Shown: positions 4,793 to 5,851 of the stretch, piece by piece
Position numbering within the stretch: the first letter of the stretch is position 1
Layout: each line of letters begins with the position of its first letter
DNA from: Chloroflexi bacterium RBG_19FT_COMBO_55_16
GTDB lineage: Bacteria > Chloroflexota > Anaerolineae > Anaerolineales > UBA4823
Direction: 5' to 3'
DNA length: 5,851 bases
Assembly (NCBI GenBank): GCA_001795335.1
Contig: MGOK01000037.1
Location: forward strand, 15,262-21,112
Program-made: the position numbers and the translations under genes
Notes under the pieces: model-generated
Seen by the model: the letters and a program-made list of their open reading frames with translations, nothing else
The model's database searches: none
Told to the model about the DNA's origin: nothing

Positions 4793-5851
4793 TTAAGAGG
4801 CTGACACCAACTCAGCGTAATCTTTCGTCACCGTCTCTTGCGGGGAAATACCCAGGACTTGCAGTAGATCGCTGGCAATTAATGCCTTGTGTTCGGCGTC
4901 CCTGCGACTCCAAGTGCGGCTTTTGACTTCCAGGAAATGTCCTAGCGCAGGCTGATCGATTCGGTCCAGGTTGATATAGATTTCGGTTCCCTGGTAGAGC
5001 ACGCGCCAGCGCAAGCGGTGTTTTTCAATCGAAATTTCCTGCACAGGTTTAAAATACTCCCGATAAAACCGCAGGCTGTGTGTGGCGGGAGCCAGGTAGC
5101 GGCTGCGTGAAAGCAGCACGTCGCTGGCAAAATGGCCTTCGCGAGCGGGTCCGATCAGGGTCAGGCGGTAACGGACATTGGTGATCTGGTCTTTATCGTC
5201 GATGTACTCGTCCTCCCGGTAGCGCAGATAACCCTGGGCTGGATCGGCAAACAGCAGGTAGACATCGTATTCGTGGTAATGGCGCGAATATAAGATTTCG
5301 AGCTGCGGCTCTTTGATCGCCGCTAGAATGGGTTCCGGGTTGGCGATACGAACTTTGACCTGCACTTCGAAGCTCTCGCCTTCCTCCGCTCCGCCGATGG
5401 CGATCAATTTAGATAACACAGATTGCTCACGCTCAATCAGGAAAGCGTCGATCCGCCGGGCGTACTCTTTGGTCTGGTCGACCAACTCAGCCTCGTTCAG
5501 GGTCGCCAGCGTGCGGTGGCGCATCAACCAACGTCCGTTTACCATTACGTCGCTCACATCGGAGGATTTGGCAGCATAGGTCAATTGGGAATAGAGGCTG
5601 GCTGCGTCGCGGTTAAAGCGTGGGGAATTGTGCAGTGGAGAAATGTCGACCAGGATCAGGTCGGCGCGTTTGCCGGGTTCTAGCGTACCGACCAGGTGAT
5701 CCAGATGCAAGGCTCTCGCTCCCAGGCGGGTCGCCATCGCCAGGGCGGTGTGGGCAGGGACAGTTGTCGGATCTCCGGTGACGCCCTTGGCCAGCAAGGC
5801 TGCCAGGCGAATTTCCTCGAACATATCCAGGTCGTTATTGGAAGCAGGGCC
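4793..5851 (-). CDS. MtaD/TrzA-like amidohydrolase fused to a CYTH domain (N-terminus off the window)
   Basis: The frame is open from the right edge to the TAA at 4795-4793, giving 352 residues. Residues 1-141 are the C-terminal part of a metal-dependent deaminase/chlorohydrolase: GPASNNDLDMFEEIRLAALL follows the metal-binding Asp of the TDGxASNN motif, which would lie just beyond the edge, and GTLEPGKRADLILVD (55-69) and HNSP (74-77) are typical. Relatives deaminate S-adenosylhomocysteine, methylthioadenosine or guanine, or dechlorinate triazines. After a linker of about 15 residues, residues 157-345 form a CYTH domain of the class IV adenylate cyclase/triphosphatase superfamily: FEVQVKV (161-167), YLRYRED (208-214), VRYRLTLIGP (226-235), the basic strand KHRLRWRV (277-284), INLDRI (293-298) and GHFLEVKSRTWS (304-315). 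The signature E-x-E-x-K reads E162-x-Q164-x-K166. The ATG at 5824 is internal and not the start. Neither domain's substrate can be fixed; a single continuous protein is what the sequence shows. Confidence 0.85.
   Translation of the reverse strand, partial: GPASNNDLDMFEEIRLAALLAKGVTGDPTTVPAHTALAMATRLGARALHLDHLVGTLEPGKRADLILVDISPLHNSPRFNRDAASLYSQLTYAAKSSDVSDVMVNGRWLMRHRTLATLNEAELVDQTKEYARRIDAFLIEREQSVLSKLIAIGGAEEGESFEVQVKVRIANPEPILAAIKEPQLEILYSRHYHEYDVYLLFADPAQGYLRYREDEYIDDKDQITNVRYRLTLIGPAREGHFASDVLLSRSRYLAPATHSLRFYREYFKPVQEISIEKHRLRWRVLYQGTEIYINLDRIDQPALGHFLEVKSRTWSRRDAEHKALIASDLLQVLGISPQETVTKDYAELVSAS

Noticed and set aside
4048..4926. Alternative + and - frames within the anti-sigma gene and across its end
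   Set aside because: They overlap the well-supported anti-sigma and amidohydrolase frames and show no domain, start signal or conserved motif.
1..5851. A purine-metabolism cluster linking purB with the amidohydrolase at the other end
   Set aside because: The two genes are about 4 kb apart, on opposite strands and separated by two unrelated transcription units, so proximity alone does not support a shared system.

Overview
The window is gene-dense and bacterial, moderately GC-rich by eye, with seven protein genes and almost no free space. The longest non-coding gap is about 100 bases. I saw no RNA gene, CRISPR array, insertion sequence or phage gene. The family mix (a short-type adenylosuccinate lyase, a SigK/RskA-like sigma/anti-sigma pair, and an MtaD-type amidohydrolase carrying a CYTH domain) reminds me of Chloroflexota, perhaps Anaerolineae. 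That placement is an impression from remembered protein sequences, not a demonstrated assignment.

Layout, left to right. (1) Bases 1-750, + strand: the C-terminal part of adenylosuccinate lyase (PurB), cut by the left edge. (2) Bases 831-1445, + strand: a GyrI-like domain protein. It meets the next gene tail-to-tail with a 4-base overlap. (3) Bases 3256 down to 1442, - strand: an inositol-monophosphatase-family phosphatase followed 42 bases later by a Kv-beta-type aldo/keto reductase, probably one operon. (4) Bases 3257-3360: a divergent intergenic region. The phosphatase side has an extended -10 box placed so that the mRNA would start at the ATG itself (leaderless); the sigma side has a perfect TATAAT. 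(5) Bases 3361-4780, + strand: an ECF sigma factor with a GTG start, then a membrane-anchored zinc-finger anti-sigma factor of RskA type. (6) Bases 5851 down to 4793, - strand: the C-terminal part of an MtaD/TrzA-like amidohydrolase fused in frame to a CYTH (triphosphate-tunnel) domain, cut by the right edge.

The sigma/anti-sigma pair forms one regulatory unit: the sigma factor is expected to be held by the cytoplasmic zinc-finger domain of the anti-sigma factor until an envelope signal releases it. Its target genes cannot be read from this window. The reductase/phosphatase pair and the GyrI-like gene look like ordinary metabolic or detoxification genes with no clear common pathway.

The most unusual items are the amidohydrolase-CYTH fusion, whose CYTH signature reads E-x-Q-x-K instead of E-x-E-x-K; a 27-bp perfect palindrome inside the anti-sigma coding sequence; a second, 17-bp palindrome across the anti-sigma stop codon; and the predicted leaderless promoter of the phosphatase gene.
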